Shown here: piece after piece, positions 1 through 12,000 of the stretch
Layout: every line of letters starts with the position of its first letter
Position numbering within the stretch: position 1 is the first letter of the stretch
Origin: Desulfotomaculum sp.
Lineage (GTDB): Bacteria; Bacillota; Desulfotomaculia; Desulfotomaculales; Nap2-2B
Direction: 5' to 3'
Assembly (NCBI GenBank): GCA_003485325.1
Contig: DMZI01000041.1
Coordinates: 31,433-95,432 of the forward strand
DNA length: 64,000 nucleotides
Translations under genes and position numbers: made by a program
Notes under the pieces: model-generated
Databases searched by the model: none
The model's input: the letters and a program-made list of their open reading frames with translations, nothing else
What the model was told of the DNA's origin: nothing

Positions 1-152
1 GCAATACGGGCAGCCTCGATCTGCCTGTTTGTTATCCAGCATGCTTCCAGTGATTGCAGTCCATAACTGCCAAACTGCACTTCGGCTCCCCTCATGGCCC
101 TGCCTTTTGTGCCGGGACGGTGCTGTTTACGATATTTGACCCTTTTGGGCAT
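1..152 (-). CDS. rplP: 50S ribosomal protein L16, 5' part only
   Basis: The first 50 codons of L16 are visible, beginning [12 protein letters not shown], which is the conserved L16 N-terminus; the rest lies beyond the left edge of the window. L16 sits in the large subunit near the A-site tRNA. The ATG lies 5 bases after the rpsC stop, so it is co-translated with the S10-type ribosomal protein cluster. No strong Shine-Dalgarno motif sits at the usual distance (a GGGGG run lies about 20 bases upstream, inside rpsC), so translational coupling to rpsC is likely. Confidence 0.93.
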   Translation of the reverse strand, partial: MPKRVKYRKQHRPGTKGRAMRGAEVQFGSYGLQSLEACWITNRQIEAARI

Positions 153-157
153 TAACA

Positions 158-826
158 TCAGACATTAACCCCCTGAGCAGTGGCAGCCTTGTTTTTTTGT
201 GGCATTACCTCACCTTTGTAGATCCACACTTTTATACCAATTCTGCCATATGTAGTTTTAGCTTCACAAAATCCATAGTCTATATCAGCCCTTAACGTAT
301 GTAAAGGCACTTTCCCTTCACTGTACCACTCAGTCCTTGCAATTTCTGCTCCTGCCAGACGTCCGCTGCAGGCGACCTTAATACCTTTGGCGCCCTGTTT
401 CATAGCTCTTAGGACGACTTGCTTCATAGCCCGCCGAAAGGCAGCCCTTTTTTCTATCTGGGCAGCGACATTCTCCGCTACCAGCTGGGCATCTATTTCC
501 GGCACTTTTATTTCAACAATATTCACATGTACCTGTTTCCCTGTCTTTGTTTCCAATTCCTTACGCAAGACTTCAACCTCTGCGCCGCCGCGTCCAATTA
601 CTATTCCGGGCCTTGAAGCGTAAATGCTTATTCTGACACGGTTTGCCGCCCGCTCAATTTGCACACGCGACACTCCGGCGGTATAAAGCTTTTCTTTAAT
701 ATATTTTCTTATCTTTACATCTTCATGAAGCATACTGGCAAAAATCTTTTTGTTTGCATACCATTTGCCGTCCCAATCCCTGATAATCCCTAAACGTAAA
801 CCCTCGGGATGTACTTTCTGACCCAC
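158..826 (-). CDS. rpsC: 30S ribosomal protein S3
   Basis: A 222-residue protein with the typical S3 start [19 protein letters not shown] and, near residues 70-85, the KH-domain motif around GIVIGRGG. S3 binds 16S rRNA in the head of the small subunit at the mRNA entry channel. Length is normal for the family. It lies between rplV and rplP in the usual order, 12 bases after rplV. The start has a good upstream AAGGAGG. Confidence 0.97.
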   Translation of the reverse strand: MGQKVHPEGLRLGIIRDWDGKWYANKKIFASMLHEDVKIRKYIKEKLYTAGVSRVQIERAANRVRISIYASRPGIVIGRGGAEVEVLRKELETKTGKQVHVNIVEIKVPEIDAQLVAENVAAQIEKRAAFRRAMKQVVLRAMKQGAKGIKVACSGRLAGAEIARTEWYSEGKVPLHTLRADIDYGFCEAKTTYGRIGIKVWIYKGEVMPQKNKAATAQGVNV

Positions 827-838
827 AAAAAATCCTCC

Positions 839-1180
839 TTAAATAGAGTTCTTCTCCTTCACAACTACTGTTATATGACTGGTACGTTTACGGATGACGT
901 TAGCACGTCCATAAGCCCTAGGCCGGAAGCGTTTAAGGGTTGGTCCCTGATCTACATAGGCTGCAAAGACAAACAAATCATCTTCATTCATCTCATAATT
1001 GTGCCCGGCATTTGCGGCGGCAGATCTAACGACCTTGGCCACCGGCACAGATGCGCGATTGGGGGTAAATTTCAGTATGGCCAGAGCCTCGTTAACTTTC
1101 TTTCCTCTTATAAGATTTATAACATCGCGGACCTTCACCGGAGAAATCCGTATATACTTAGCAACTGCTTTGGCTTCCAT
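839..1180 (-). CDS. rplV: 50S ribosomal protein L22
   Basis: A 113-residue L22: N-terminal [20 protein letters not shown] and the C-terminal beta-hairpin region around [15 protein letters not shown], which lines the nascent-peptide exit tunnel and is a site of macrolide contact. It follows rpsS by 19 bases in the standard order of the S10 cluster. Nothing unusual in length or sequence. Confidence 0.97.
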   Translation of the reverse strand: MEAKAVAKYIRISPVKVRDVINLIRGKKVNEALAILKFTPNRASVPVAKVVRSAAANAGHNYEMNEDDLFVFAAYVDQGPTLKRFRPRAYGRANVIRKRTSHITVVVKEKNSI

Positions 1181-1199
1181 GTAAAGTCTCCCCTAAAAG

Positions 1200-1484
1200 T
1201 TATTTGAGTGCTGTAGACCGCTCAGTATGAGCGCCATGGCCTCTAAAAACACGGGTAGGAGCAAATTCGCCTAATTTATGTCCTACCATATCTTCAGTAA
1301 CATATACCGGAACGTGCCTTCGGCCGTCATGGACAGCAATTGTATGACCAATCATCTGCGGGAATATTGTTGACCTCCTCGACCAGGTTTTGATAACCCT
1401 TTTTTCCCCTTTTACATTCATACCTTCTACCTTGCCGAGCAGTTTATCATCGCAGTAAGGCCCTTTTTTTAGTGAACGTCCCAT
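1200..1484 (-). CDS. rpsS: 30S ribosomal protein S19
   Basis: A 94-residue S19 beginning [16 protein letters not shown], with the conserved [23 protein letters not shown] core. S19 is in the head of the 30S subunit and contacts S13 and the tRNA. It is preceded by an AAGGGGGTG ribosome binding site and lies between rplB and rplV as expected. Confidence 0.97.
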   Translation of the reverse strand: MGRSLKKGPYCDDKLLGKVEGMNVKGEKRVIKTWSRRSTIFPQMIGHTIAVHDGRRHVPVYVTEDMVGHKLGEFAPTRVFRGHGAHTERSTALK

Positions 1485-1524
1485 AATCCTGCACCCCCTT
1501 TACAGCTTCTTAACGCTTGTAAAA

Positions 1525-2349
1525 TTATTTCGTTCTCCTTTTGACAATAAGCCGGTCACTGGGTTTTTTCTTGCGTGTCCGCGCTCCTAATGCAGGTTTT
1601 CCCCAGGGAGTAACAGGGTTGCGGCCAATGGGCGATCTGCCTTCACCGCCGCCGTGGGGATGATCTACGGGGTTCATAACTACTCCACGAACAGCAGGTC
1701 TCGTTCCCAACCAGCGTGTACGACCGGCTTTACCAATAACGATATTCTCATGCTCAATATTACCAACCTGACCGATTGTAGCCCTGCAATCCCTCAAAAC
1801 AAGACGCATTTCACCTGAAGGCAGACGGAGGTGAACATATCTTCCTTCCTTTGCCATCAACTGCGCTGCCCCACCTGCCGAACGGACCAGTTGACCGCCG
1901 CCGCCCGGATGCAGCTCAATATTATGAATAAGGGTGCCAAGCGGTATTTCTCTTAAAGGCAGGGTGTTGCCAACCTTTATGTCTGCGTCAGGTCCGGAGA
2001 AAACAGTCATGCCGACTTCAAGGCCGAGAGGCGCCACAATATATCTTTTTTCCCCGTCTTTGTATTTCAGCAAGGCAATTCTGGCTGCACGGTTAGGATC
2101 GTATTCAATAGTGGCAACCCTGGCAGGGATCCCATCCTTATTTCTTTTAAAGTCAATAATCCTGTACATCTTCTTGTGGCCGCCGCCGCGATGCCGTACA
2201 GTTATCTTGCCAAAGGCGTTCCGGCCGGAAATTCTTTTCAGGGGCTTTAAAAGGGATTTTTCAGACTTATCAGTAGTTATTTCTGAAAAGGCTGAAACAG
2301 TAACAAACCTTTGCCCCGGTGACGTCGGTCTAAATTTTTTAACTGCCAC
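1525..2349 (-). CDS. rplB: 50S ribosomal protein L2
   Basis: A 274-residue L2, full family length. The highly conserved C-terminal segment around [18 protein letters not shown], needed for peptidyl transferase centre assembly, is intact near residues 225-245. The start codon is GTG, with an AAGGGGT motif 12 bases upstream. It follows rplW by 20 bases. Confidence 0.97.
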   Translation of the reverse strand: MAVKKFRPTSPGQRFVTVSAFSEITTDKSEKSLLKPLKRISGRNAFGKITVRHRGGGHKKMYRIIDFKRNKDGIPARVATIEYDPNRAARIALLKYKDGEKRYIVAPLGLEVGMTVFSGPDADIKVGNTLPLREIPLGTLIHNIELHPGGGGQLVRSAGGAAQLMAKEGRYVHLRLPSGEMRLVLRDCRATIGQVGNIEHENIVIGKAGRTRWLGTRPAVRGVVMNPVDHPHGGGEGRSPIGRNPVTPWGKPALGARTRKKKPSDRLIVKRRTK

Positions 2350-2369
2350 TTAAGTTCTACCCCTTTTGA

Positions 2370-2651
2370 TCAACTAAAGATCTCAATTTTATCCCCTTCT
2401 TTAAGGGTTACGATAGCTTTTTTGCGATCGGACTTATGACCTGGAATATTGCGTACTCTAACCGGTTTTCCCTTAACATTAATCGTGTTAATCTTAAGCA
2501 CTTTTACTTTGAAGAGTTCTTCAACCGCTTTTTTAATCTCAATTTTATTTGCCGCCGGGTCAACGGCAAATGTATACTTGTTCTCCCCAGCCAGAGAGTA
2601 ACTCTTCTCCGTAACTAAAGGCCACTTAATAATATCACGCGGGTTCTTCAT
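2370..2651 (-). CDS. rplW: 50S ribosomal protein L23
   Basis: A 93-residue L23 ([18 protein letters not shown]...). L23 forms part of the exit-tunnel rim that docks trigger factor, SRP and the Sec translocon. Its start overlaps the last 17 bases of rplD, so the two are translationally coupled. Normal length and order. Confidence 0.96.
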   Translation of the reverse strand: MKNPRDIIKWPLVTEKSYSLAGENKYTFAVDPAANKIEIKKAVEELFKVKVLKINTINVKGKPVRVRNIPGHKSDRKKAIVTLKEGDKIEIFS

Positions 2652-3273
2652 TCAAGAGCGCCTCCTCAATCCCGGCAAGGGCTTCTTTAGTAACAACCAG
2701 TGTTTCATAAACCAAAAGATCGTATATGTTCAGCCCATCAATAGTTACCGTTTTAACATCTGAAATATTACGGGCTGACTTATAGATATTTTCATCTTTC
2801 AACATAGTAATCAGAAGGACCCCGCCGGATGTCTTAAGATTATCCAGGATATCGATTATGTCCTTTGTCCGGGGCTTTTCTAATTTTAGTTCTTCCAGTA
2901 CGATAAATTTATCTTCCATAATCTTGGAAGAAAGAACGGATTTAAAAGCTAACCGGCGTACTTTTCTGGGAAGGGTATAGCTATAGTCACGCGGGTGCGG
3001 GCCAAAAACAATACCCCCTCCACGCCAAATCGGCGAGCGTATGCTGCCATGTCTTGCTCTCCCGGTACCTTTCTGACGCCAGGGCTTCCGGCCTCCCCCT
3101 TGCACTTCACCGCGTGTTTTTGTATCGCTGGTACCTCTTCTGCTTCCTGCCAAATACCTGATTACGGAATCATGCACAGCCGTATTATTTACAGGAGCGC
3201 CAAACACCTGATCATTAAGCTTAAGTTTTCCCAGCAAATCGCCGTTAACATTGTACAATGACACTTCGGGCAT
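2635..3273 (-). CDS. rplD: 50S ribosomal protein L4
   Basis: A 212-residue L4 with the conserved tunnel-loop region ([19 protein letters not shown], about residues 62-80). L4 reaches into the exit tunnel, and in enterobacteria it also autoregulates the S10 operon; no such leader is evident here because the cluster is embedded downstream of tuf. The ATG is preceded by GGAGGGGT. It follows rplC by 14 bases. Confidence 0.96.
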   Translation of the reverse strand: MPEVSLYNVNGDLLGKLKLNDQVFGAPVNNTAVHDSVIRYLAGSRRGTSDTKTRGEVQGGGRKPWRQKGTGRARHGSIRSPIWRGGGIVFGPHPRDYSYTLPRKVRRLAFKSVLSSKIMEDKFIVLEELKLEKPRTKDIIDILDNLKTSGGVLLITMLKDENIYKSARNISDVKTVTIDGLNIYDLLVYETLVVTKEALAGIEEALLNEEPA

Positions 3274-3287
3274 TAACCTGACCCCTC

Positions 3288-3920
3288 CTATGATCGTGCC
3301 GGGACGCTGTTTTTGACCATTACCAGACTGCCCCTGAACCCGGGTACGGCCCCTTTAACGGCCAATAGGTTGCGTTCTGCATCAATTCGTACTATTTCGA
3401 GGTTTTGCGCCGTAACTCTTTCCGTGCCGTAGTGGCCTGGAAGCCTCCGGCCCTTGAAAACGCGTGCCGGCCCCTTGGCTGCCAATGAACCCGGCCTGCG
3501 GTGGTACTTGGATCCGTGGGCCATCGGGCCGCGGTGAAAACCGTGTCTTTTAATACCCCCTGCAAAGCCGCGTCCTTTTGAGACACCTATAACATTGACT
3601 ATTTCCCCAACCTTAAAAAGGTCGGCTTTAATTTCCTCACCAATCTGGTAAAGACTGCTGTCCGGCACACGAAACTCTTTCAGAACATTTAAAGGTTTTA
3701 AACCCGCTCTTGCAAAGTGCCCTTTTAAGGGTTTATTAAACCTGAACTCCTTTTTTTCTTCAAAACCAAGCTGTATGGCGCTGTAACCATCATGCTCGGG
3801 TGTCTTTTTCTGGACAACAACACAGGGGCCCGCTTTAATAAGAGTAACTGGAATAGTTACACCTTCACCGGTGAAAACCTGTGTCATTCCAACCTTTCTG
3901 CCTAAGATTCCTCCAGGCAT
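3288..3920 (-). CDS. rplC: 50S ribosomal protein L3
   Basis: L3, about 210 residues. The ATG at 3920 ([16 protein letters not shown]) is preferred over an in-frame TTG three codons upstream, because GGGAGG sits 10 bases before the ATG while it abuts the TTG. The central motif around [21 protein letters not shown], which reaches the peptidyl transferase centre, is present. Third gene of the S10 group after rpsJ. Confidence 0.96.
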   Translation of the reverse strand: MPGGILGRKVGMTQVFTGEGVTIPVTLIKAGPCVVVQKKTPEHDGYSAIQLGFEEKKEFRFNKPLKGHFARAGLKPLNVLKEFRVPDSSLYQIGEEIKADLFKVGEIVNVIGVSKGRGFAGGIKRHGFHRGPMAHGSKYHRRPGSLAAKGPARVFKGRRLPGHYGTERVTAQNLEIVRIDAERNLLAVKGAVPGFRGSLVMVKNSVPARS

Positions 3921-3963
3921 GAGAAACAAGCCTCCCTACTATAATTCATCTACCCTTGTTGCC

Positions 3964-4272
3964 TTAAAGCTTTATCTCAATATCCACGCCGGCCGGCAGG
4001 TCCAAGCGCATCAGAGCGTCTACCGTCTTGGGAGTTGGATCGAGAATGTCGACCAAACGCTTGTGGGTTCTCATTTCAAATTGCTCCCTTGAGTCCTTAT
4101 CTTTGTGGGGAGAACGCAGTATAGTGTATATATTTTTCTCCGTCGGCAAAGGAATGGGGCCGGCTACACTAGCGCCGGTTCTCTTTGCTGTTTCCACAAT
4201 TTTCTGGGCCGACTGATCTAAAGTATTGTGATCGTATGCCTTAAGACGAATCCTTATTTTCTGGTTATTCAT
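3964..4272 (-). CDS. rpsJ: 30S ribosomal protein S10
   Basis: S10 of 102 residues ([20 protein letters not shown]...). A longer open frame begins 20 codons earlier, but only the ATG at 4272 has a ribosome binding site (GAAGGAGGTAGAG) and the conserved N-terminus. S10 lies in the 30S head and, with NusB, is also part of transcription antitermination complexes. It follows tuf by 52 bases and opens the S10 group. Confidence 0.97.
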   Translation of the reverse strand: MNNQKIRIRLKAYDHNTLDQSAQKIVETAKRTGASVAGPIPLPTEKNIYTILRSPHKDKDSREQFEMRTHKRLVDILDPTPKTVDALMRLDLPAGVDIEIKL

Positions 4273-4324
4273 CTCTACCTCCTTCTTCAAAAGAAGAATC
4301 GCGTTTGTACAGTACCGGAATAAG

Positions 4325-5527
4325 CTACTCAATAACAGATGTTACTACCCCGGCGCCAACTGTACGGCCGCCTTCCCGAATCGCAAAATGCGAACTTTCC
4401 TCAATAGCAACAGGTGTGATCAGCTTAATAGCCAGGCGAATATGGTCGCCGGGCATGACCATTTCAACTTCTTCCGGCAGGGTGATCACTCCCGTAACAT
4501 CAGTCGTGCGGAAATAGAACTGAGGCCGGTAACCGTTAAAAAATGGCGTATGGCGTCCGCCTTCTTCTTTGGTCAGAACATAAATCTCGGCGTTGAAATG
4601 AGTATGCGGTTTAATGCTTCCGGGTTTGGCCAGCACCTGTCCGCGCTCGACATCTTTCCGTTCCACACCGCGCAGCAAACATCCTATATTGTCTCCCGCC
4701 TCACCACGGTCCAATATCTTGCGGAACATTTCTACACCGGTTACGACTGTTTTGCGGGGTTTATCCATCAAGCCTACAATCTCTACTTCTTCACCGACTT
4801 TAACCGTTCCCCGTTCCACGCGTCCTGTTGCCACGGTGCCGCGGCCGGTAATTGTAAATACATCCTCAACGGGCATTAAGAAAGGTTTATCTGTATCCCG
4901 TTCAGGAGTAGGAACGTATTTATCAACTGCTGCCAACAGTTCCCAGATTGATTTGCACCATTCGCAATCAGGTTTTCCGCAGCCGCATTCCCCTGCTTTT
5001 AAGGCGGAACCAATTATTATAGGAGTCTCGTCGCCAGGGAATTCATAGCTTGACAGTAGTTCTCTCACTTCAAGTTCAACAAGTTCGAGAAGCTCGGGAT
5101 CGTCTACCATGTCGGATTTGTTCATATAAACAACAATGGACGGAACGTTAACCTGCCTGGCTAAAATAATATGCTCACGTGTCTGAGGCATTGGGCCGTC
5201 TGCCGCTGAAACAACAAGAATCGCTCCATCCATCTGTGCGGCGCCGGTGATCATGTTTTTGATGTAATCAGCGTGTCCGGGACAGTCAACATGGGCATAA
5301 TGTCTGTTATTGGTCTCGTATTCCACGTGGGCTGTATTAATCGTTAAGCCCCGTTCCTTTTCTTCCGGCGCGTTGTCTATTTCTTCATATTTCTTTACAG
5401 CCGCCTTTCCCACCGTGGAAAGCACCCTCGTAATAGCGGAAGTTAAAGTCGTTTTCCCGTGATCGACGTGACCAATCGTTCCAATGTTTACATGAGGCTT
5501 AGTTCGCTGAAATTTTGCTTTTGCCAT
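4325..5527 (-). CDS. tuf: Elongation factor Tu with Cys-rich insert
   Basis: EF-Tu of 400 residues, the GTPase that delivers aminoacyl-tRNA to the ribosome. GTP-binding motifs are intact: GHVDHGKT (19-26), DCPGH (81-85), NKSD (136-139). Domains 2 and 3 follow from about residue 210. Between the SALK motif and the following helix there is a short insert with four cysteines at 181, 183, 188 and 191 (pattern CxCx4Cx2C) where many bacterial EF-Tu proteins have an acidic loop; this looks like a potential metal site. The gene lies between fusA and rpsJ. Strong AAGGAGG upstream. Confidence 0.98.
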   Translation of the reverse strand: MAKAKFQRTKPHVNIGTIGHVDHGKTTLTSAITRVLSTVGKAAVKKYEEIDNAPEEKERGLTINTAHVEYETNNRHYAHVDCPGHADYIKNMITGAAQMDGAILVVSAADGPMPQTREHIILARQVNVPSIVVYMNKSDMVDDPELLELVELEVRELLSSYEFPGDETPIIIGSALKAGECGCGKPDCEWCKSIWELLAAVDKYVPTPERDTDKPFLMPVEDVFTITGRGTVATGRVERGTVKVGEEVEIVGLMDKPRKTVVTGVEMFRKILDRGEAGDNIGCLLRGVERKDVERGQVLAKPGSIKPHTHFNAEIYVLTKEEGGRHTPFFNGYRPQFYFRTTDVTGVITLPEEVEMVMPGDHIRLAIKLITPVAIEESSHFAIREGGRTVGAGVVTSVIE

Positions 5528-5630
5528 AAAAAAATTCCTCCTTAAAAATATTAAAGATTACATGCGTAAGCCATACTTGCTAGATGAAGCCCCTCCCGGC
5601 CCCGCCTGTTTTTTTAATGGACAACTTTGT

Positions 5631-7727
5631 TTAATAAAAATTTTTTATACTGCCGCCGCGCCGGGAGACAATTTCTTCCGCCAATTGCAATGGCGCCTCA
5701 CTATAATGGCTGAACTGCATTGTATATGTCCCCCGTCCTTGAGTACGGGAACGAAGGGCGGTTGCATATCCAAACATTTCAGCTAATGGAACGCTTCCAC
5801 GGACTATTCTTGCTGTACCCCTGGATTCCATTTCTTCTATCTGCCCCCGACGGGCGTTTAGATCTCCTATTACGTCACCAACATACTCTTCCAAGACCAC
5901 CACCTCGATTTTTATAACGGGTTCCAAAATTATAGGTTTGGCTTTCTGAACTGCGCTTTTAAAACAGATTGACGCTGCGATTTTAAAGGCAACTTCAGAT
6001 GAGTCAACCTCATGGTAACTCCCGTCAAGCAGGATTGCTTTAACATCCGTTAATGGAAAACTGGCCAGCACCCCGTTTTCCAAAGCTTCTTTAATCCCAG
6101 ACTCTATAGCAGGTATGTATTCTTTGGGAATTACGCCTCCTACAATCTTGTTAACAAATTCAAAACCTGTCCCGCGTTCCAGGGGTTCTACTTCCATGAT
6201 AACATGTCCATACTGCCCCCGTCCCCCTGTTTGGCGGATGTATTTACCTTCAGCCCTGCCGATTGCCAGGATTGTTTCCTTATAAGCAACCTGCGGACGG
6301 CCAACGTTGGCTTCTACTTTAAATTCACGCAGCAGCCGGTCAATAATAATTTCCAGGTGCAATTCTCCCATACCCGATATAATAATCTGGCCTGTCTCAC
6401 CATTTGTATGAATTTTAAAAGTGGGATCTTCTTCTGTCAACTTAACCAGGGCAACACCCATCTTGTCCTGATCAGCAACCGTCCTTGGCTCAATGGCTAC
6501 CGAGATGACCGGTTCGGGAAACTCCATTGATTCCAGTAAAATTGGACTCTGCTCAAAACAAAGAGTGTCACCTGTGGTTGTTTTTCTTAAACCAACGACA
6601 GCAACAATATCCCCAGCATATATTTCATTGACATCTTCCCTGTGATTGGCATGCATGCGCAGAATTCGGCCAACCCTTTCCCGCTGGTCTTTTGTAGAAT
6701 TGTAGATATAAGAACCAGTACTTAGCTTTCCCGAATAGACCCTTATGAATGTAAGTTTGCCAACATATGGATCTGTCATAATCTTGAAAGCCAGAGCAGA
6801 GAAGGGTTCGTCATCGCTTGACATCCGTTTTTCTTCCTGCCCGGTTCCGGGAACAATTCCTTTGATGGGAGGCAAATTAATAGGAGCGGGGAGAAAATCT
6901 ACGATAGCATCTAAAAGCTGCTGTACACCTTTGTTCTTAAAGGAAGAACCGCAGAGAACAGGAACCATTTTAACTGAAATAGTTGCTTTGCGTATGCTTC
7001 GCTTTAAATCTTCCTCACCTAATTCATCACCTTCAAGATACTTGAGCATTAATTCTTCATCTTGTTCGGCAATAGTCTCAATCAGTTTTTCACGATATTC
7101 CGCGGCCAGATCAGCAAGTTCATCCGGAATATCCGTTTCCTCTATCCTTGTGCCCAGTTCATCGACAAATCTCAATGCTTTATATCTAATCAGGTCTATC
7201 ACACCAACAAAACTTTCTTCACTTCCGATAGGCAGCTGAATAGCAATAGGATTTGCTCCCAAACGTTCCTTAATCATGGTAAGCGCCTGAAAGAAATCGG
7301 CGCCTATACGGTCCATCTTGTTAACGTATGCTATCCGCGGGACATCGTATTTATCCGCCTGCCTCCAGACGGTTTCCGATTGCGGCTCGACACCGCCTAC
7401 TGAGCAAAAAATAGCTACTGAGCCATCTAATATTCTCAGGGACCGTTCTACCTCGACTGTAAAGTCAACGTGCCCGGGCGTGTCGATAATGTTGATACAA
7501 AATCCTTTCCATTGACAGGTAGTGGCGGCTGAGGTTATTGTTATACCTCTTTCCTGCTCCTGAACCATCCAGTCCATTGTGGAAGAACCGTCATGGACCT
7601 CTCCCATTCTGTGTACCCTGCCGGTATAAAAAAGCATACGTTCGGTAGTGGTGGTCTTACCGGCGTCAATATGGGCCATGATGCCAATGTTGCGCGTCTT
7701 CTCCAATGGAAATTGTCGTGCCACCAT
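5631..7727 (-). CDS. fusA: Elongation factor G
   Basis: EF-G, about 698 residues, the translocation GTPase. The G1 motif [14 protein letters not shown] and the G3 DTPGHVDF are clear; domains II-V follow, with the RGQYGHV segment of domain IV. The frame opens earlier (7745), but GGAGG lies just before ATG 7727 and 7 bases before GTG 7724; either gives the normal (M)[14 protein letters not shown] start, and GTG 7724 has the better spacing. It follows rpsG by 11 bases, as in the str operon. Confidence 0.97.
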   Translation of the reverse strand: MVARQFPLEKTRNIGIMAHIDAGKTTTTERMLFYTGRVHRMGEVHDGSSTMDWMVQEQERGITITSAATTCQWKGFCINIIDTPGHVDFTVEVERSLRILDGSVAIFCSVGGVEPQSETVWRQADKYDVPRIAYVNKMDRIGADFFQALTMIKERLGANPIAIQLPIGSEESFVGVIDLIRYKALRFVDELGTRIEETDIPDELADLAAEYREKLIETIAEQDEELMLKYLEGDELGEEDLKRSIRKATISVKMVPVLCGSSFKNKGVQQLLDAIVDFLPAPINLPPIKGIVPGTGQEEKRMSSDDEPFSALAFKIMTDPYVGKLTFIRVYSGKLSTGSYIYNSTKDQRERVGRILRMHANHREDVNEIYAGDIVAVVGLRKTTTGDTLCFEQSPILLESMEFPEPVISVAIEPRTVADQDKMGVALVKLTEEDPTFKIHTNGETGQIIISGMGELHLEIIIDRLLREFKVEANVGRPQVAYKETILAIGRAEGKYIRQTGGRGQYGHVIMEVEPLERGTGFEFVNKIVGGVIPKEYIPAIESGIKEALENGVLASFPLTDVKAILLDGSYHEVDSSEVAFKIAASICFKSAVQKAKPIILEPVIKIEVVVLEEYVGDVIGDLNARRGQIEEMESRGTARIVRGSVPLAEMFGYATALRSRTQGRGTYTMQFSHYSEAPLQLAEEIVSRRGGSIKNFY

Positions 7728-7738
7728 AGTACCTCCGT

Positions 7739-8209
7739 TTACCATCTATAATGGGCAAATGCCCTGTTCGCTTCCGCCATCCTATGCGTATCTTCTCTCT
7801 TTTTTGCGGAAGCTCCGGTATTATTTGCCGCATCCATTATTTCCTGGGCCAGTTTTTCTTCCATGCTTTTTCCGCTTCGTTCCCGCGCATATTTTGTAAT
7901 CCAACGGATTGCTAAAGTTTGCCTGCGTTCGGGCCGAACCTCTATGGGAACCTGGTAGTTGGCGCCTCCTACACGGCGGGCCTTGACCTCCAGAATTGGC
8001 ATTACATTCTTCATTGCGCTTTCAAAAACTGAAAGTGGGCTTTTTCCCGCCTTTTGCTGAATAATTTCAAAAGCTCCGTAACAAATGCCTTCCGCTATGC
8101 TCTTTTTGCCTTTCAACATAATCTGGTTGATCAATTTTGCTACAGTTTTACTGTTATAGACGGGATCTGCAGCCACGTCTTTTCTGGAAACATTACCCCT
8201 TCTAGGCAT
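7739..8209 (-). CDS. rpsG: 30S ribosomal protein S7
   Basis: A 156-residue S7 ([20 protein letters not shown]...), with the conserved [11 protein letters not shown] beta-ribbon and the TTG-start-free ATG preceded by GGAGGGAAAGG. S7 nucleates assembly of the 30S head and binds at the E site. Normal str-operon position between rpsL and fusA. Confidence 0.97.
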   Translation of the reverse strand: MPRRGNVSRKDVAADPVYNSKTVAKLINQIMLKGKKSIAEGICYGAFEIIQQKAGKSPLSVFESAMKNVMPILEVKARRVGGANYQVPIEVRPERRQTLAIRWITKYARERSGKSMEEKLAQEIMDAANNTGASAKKREDTHRMAEANRAFAHYRW

Positions 8210-8256
8210 CCTTTCCCTCCTTCACTTTAAACTATACATATTTTTAGAATTATTTT

Positions 8257-8631
8257 TTACTTTTTAGGCCGCTTGGCCCCATACTTGGAACGGCTGCGGT
8301 TACGTTTTTGAACCCCCGCTGAATCTAGGGTCCCGCGCACAACATGGTACCTAACACCAGGAAGGTCCTTTACACGGCCTCCCCGGACTAAAACCACAGA
8401 GTGCTCCTGAAGGTTATGCCCAATTCCCGGGATATAAGACGTTACCTCAATTCCATTTACCAACCTTACACGCGCTACTTTCCGCAACGCGGAATTTGGC
8501 TTTTTGGGAGTTGTGGTATAAACCCTTGTGCAAACCCCCCTTTTTTGAGGGCATTCTTTTAAAGCAGGCGCAGAGGACTTTTCAAGAATTTCCTCTCTCC
8601 CCCTGCGTATAAGCTGACTGATTGTCGGCAT
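8257..8631 (-). CDS. rpsL: 30S ribosomal protein S12
   Basis: S12 of 124 residues starting [14 protein letters not shown]. The ATG at 8631 is chosen over ATG 8637 and a still longer open frame, because GGAGG lies 9 bases upstream and it matches the family N-terminus. The [18 protein letters not shown] and [13 protein letters not shown] motifs of the decoding-site loops are intact, and the lysine of PKKPNS involved in streptomycin sensitivity is present. Confidence 0.97.
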   Translation of the reverse strand: MPTISQLIRRGREEILEKSSAPALKECPQKRGVCTRVYTTTPKKPNSALRKVARVRLVNGIEVTSYIPGIGHNLQEHSVVLVRGGRVKDLPGVRYHVVRGTLDSAGVQKRNRSRSKYGAKRPKK

Positions 8632-8657
8632 GCCCATGCCCCTCCTCTTTTTTGCGC

Positions 8658-8909
8658 TTATAAGTCTAGAATGGCTGCCACTGCGCATCCAACTTCTATG
8701 CCGCAGATCCTGCCAAGGCTATACATTGTTTCAACCTCAACAACCGGTATACCCTGACTTTGACAAGCCTGTATAATGACCTGGGTAACTTGTTTCTCGG
8801 CGTCGAGGGCTATATATACAACTTTTACCTGTCCCCGCTTAACAGCTTTTAAAGTTTGCTTAGAACCTACTGTTTTTTTTTGAGACTGCTGAAGATCTGC
8901 TAAAGACAT
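8658..8909 (-). CDS. L7Ae-family RNA-binding protein (YbxF-like)
   Basis: An 83-residue protein of the L7Ae/L30e family ([20 protein letters not shown]...), resembling YbxF of Bacillus, a kink-turn RNA-binding protein of unknown physiological role. The family core ([21 protein letters not shown], then [23 protein letters not shown]) is present. The ATG at 8909 is preferred to an upstream in-frame ATG by family length and a GGAGG 12 bases upstream. Its place between rpoC and rpsL is the conserved Firmicutes arrangement. A sigma-A-like promoter lies upstream, so the str genes may have their own transcription start. Confidence 0.9.
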   Translation of the reverse strand: MSLADLQQSQKKTVGSKQTLKAVKRGQVKVVYIALDAEKQVTQVIIQACQSQGIPVVEVETMYSLGRICGIEVGCAVAAILDL

Positions 8910-8969
8910 AAAACCCAAAAACCTCCATTGACACCTGTTAAAAAAGCAGGAATCAAAAGACACTTAAAT

Positions 8970-8998
8970 ATGTTATCACCAGTTGCATATGTTGTCAA
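8970..8998 (-). promoter_or_regulatory. Sigma-A-type promoter before L7Ae-like/str genes
   Basis: On the minus strand TTGACA (8993-8998) is followed after 17 bases by TAACAT (8970-8975), between the rpoC stop region and the L7Ae-like gene. Perfect -35, 4/6 match at -10, ideal spacing. It would add transcription of the L7Ae-rpsL-rpsG-fusA-tuf segment to read-through from rpoBC. Confidence 0.6.
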
Positions 8999-9028
8999 CA
9001 GCTCAAAGGTTAAAATTTAAAAGCATTC

Positions 9029-12000
9029 CTAGCTATTTTTTTCATTGTGATCAGGTTCGTCAAGCACCTTTATGTGCCGGTAACGGCTCATCCCCGTGCC
9101 GGCAGGAACCAGTTTACCGATAATAACGTTTTCTTTTAAGCCCAGCAGCGGATCCAGTCTGCCCTTGATTGCCGCCTCTGTAAGCACCCGGGTTGTCTCC
9201 TGGAAAGAAGCCGCCGAAAGGAAAGAATCGGTCGCCAAAGACGCTTTTGTTATTCCTAAAAGCATCGGTCTTGCCGTAGCTTCCCTGCCGCCAAGAGCTG
9301 TAACGCGTTCATTCTCTTCCTCTAATTCGAAAATATCAATTATACCCCCGGGCAGCAGTTCCGTGTCTCCCGCATCTTCCAGCTTTACTTTGCGAAGCAT
9401 CTGCCGGATCATTACTTCAATATGCTTGTCATTTATTTCCACTCCCTGCAAACGGTACACCCGTTGCACCTCTTGAAGCAGGTATAGTTGTACGCCCTGT
9501 GCGTTCTTTACTTTTAACAAATCATGCGGGTTTATTGAACCGTCTGTAAGTTCGTCTCCTATGCTCACCTCGTTGTTGCTATCAACTTTGATACGCGCGC
9601 CATAGGGTACAGGATAGTTCCTTCTCTCGCCGTCTTTTGACGTAATTACAACTTCTTTGCGTTCTTTATTATCCTGGATTTCTATAAACCCGTCTATTTC
9701 GGCAATAATTGACTGGCCTTTAGGGCGGCGGGCTTCAAAAAGTTCTTCAACCCGCGGAAGTCCCTGGGTAATATCCTCTCCGGCGACGCCCCCGGTATGG
9801 AATGTCCTCATGGTCAGCTGGGTTCCGGGCTCGCCGATGGACTGGGCGGCAATAATACCGACTGCTTCCCCAATATCAACAGGGGACCCGGTAGCAAGGT
9901 TTCGTCCGTAGCATTTTATACAAATACCGTAACGCGTCTTGCAGGTTAGAACCGACCGGATCTTTACTCTTTTTATTCCAGCTTGAACGATTTGTTCAGC
10001 TTTTCCTTCATCTATTTCCTCATCTCGCAGGACGATTATTTCACCGGTTTGGGGATCGATTATATCGGCAGCTGCAAGCCTTCCGACAATCCGGTTTTCC
10101 AGCTGTTCAATAACTTCAGCGCCGTCCTTGATTTCCTCAACCTCAATATACTGGTCTGTATGACAGTTATCCTCACGCACGATTACATCCTGAGCAACGT
10201 CAACAAGACGCCTGGTCAGGTACCCGGAATCAGCAGTCCGCAGGGCTGTATCAGCCAGCCCCTTGCGGGCGCCGTGCGTTGAAATAAAATACTCCAATAC
10301 GGTCAGTCCTTCTCTGAAATTGGCCTTAATCGGCATATCAATAATCCGTCCGGAAGGATCGGCCATTAAACCGCGCATCCCGGCCAACTGTCTGATCTGC
10401 TGAATATTACCGCGGGCTCCGGAATTAGCCATCATGTACACCGGGTTAAATTTTCCAAGGTTGTCAACTAAAGCTTTGGTGACCTTCTCTGTGCTTTCGT
10501 TCCAAACGCTGATCACCTTCCGGTAACGTTCATCTTCTGTAATCAGACCCCGGCGGAACTGCTGCTCAATGACTTCGATCTGCTCGTCGGCATTTTTCAA
10601 AACACTTACTTTCTCCTTGGGTATGGTCAGATCGGAGATGCTGATCGTAACCCCCGCCTTGGTCGCAAAACGAAAACCTATTTTTTTGATCCCATCCAGC
10701 AATGATGTTGTTGCTGCAAACCCCAATTTACGGTAACTAAGATCAACCAGCTTGCTCAGGCTCTTCTTATCCATGGTCTGGTTTTGATAACCCAGTTCGT
10801 CCGGAACTACTTCGTTGAAGATCAGTCTTCCGATAGTTGTTTCCAGGTAACCGCCTTTTTTCTGACGCACCTTTACCCTTGCCTGTATACCGGCCACTTC
10901 GTTGTAATATGCCATCACCGCTTCATCTTTATCTTTAAAGATCATATTTTCCCCCAGGGCGCCAGGTTTTTCTTCAGTAAGGTAATAACAGCCCAGGACC
11001 ATATCCTGAGTCGGTACTGCAACCGGCCGGCCATCCTTGGGGTTTAATATATTATGAGCTGCAAGCATTAATAGTCTGGCCTCCGCTTGTGCTTCCGAGG
11101 AAAGCGGAACGTGTACCGCCATCTGATCACCATCAAAGTCCGCGTTATATGCCGCGCATACCAAAGGATGAATTTGAATTGCCCGGCCTTCTACAAGAAC
11201 CGGTTCAAAAGATTGGATGCCCAAACGGTGAAGTGTGGGAGCGCGGTTTAACAGAACAGGGTGCTCTTTGATAACATCTTCCAGAACATCCCATACTTCC
11301 GGCTTGACTCTTTCCACCATCCTCTTTGCGCTCTTGACATTGTGCGCATAGCCCTTGCTGACCAGCCTTTTCATTACAAAGGGTTTAAAAAGCTCCAAAG
11401 CCATTTCTTTCGGAAGGCCGCATTGGTGCAGTTGAAGACTGGGACCTACAACAATAACGGAACGACCGGAATAATCAACACGTTTGCCTAAAAGGTTCTG
11501 ACGGAAACGGCCTTGTTTTCCCTTCAGCATGTCGCTTAACGACTTTAAGGGACGGTTTCCCGGCCCTGTGACAGGCCTGCCGCGCCTGCCGTTGTCTATT
11601 AACGCATCAACGGCTTCCTGCAGCATGCGTTTTTCATTTCGGACAATTATATCCGGCGCGCCAAGTTCAAGCAGCCGCTTGAGGCGGTTGTTGCGGTTGA
11701 TCACCCGCCTGTACAGGTCGTTTAGGTCCGAAGTGGCAAACCGTCCGCCGTCAAGTTGGACCATGGGACGGAGTTCAGGCGGAATGACAGGAACCACGTC
11801 CAGAATCATCCATTCCGGCCGGTTTTCCGATTTGCGAAATGCCTCGACAACTTCCAGCCGGCGAATTGCCCTGATCTTTCGTTGTCCGGAAACTTCCCTG
11901 AGTTCCTTTCTCAGTTCATCGTCCAACTCCTCTAGATCAATTTCTTCCAGCAAAAGCTTGACGGCCTCCGCACCCATATATGCCCGGAAAGCATTTCCGT

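Noticed and set aside
4388..4879. 163-residue plus-strand open frame antisense to tuf
   Set aside because: It mirrors the codon structure of tuf, has no ribosome binding site and no recognisable protein character. The same applies to other long plus-strand frames over fusA, rpoB, rpoC and dnaK.
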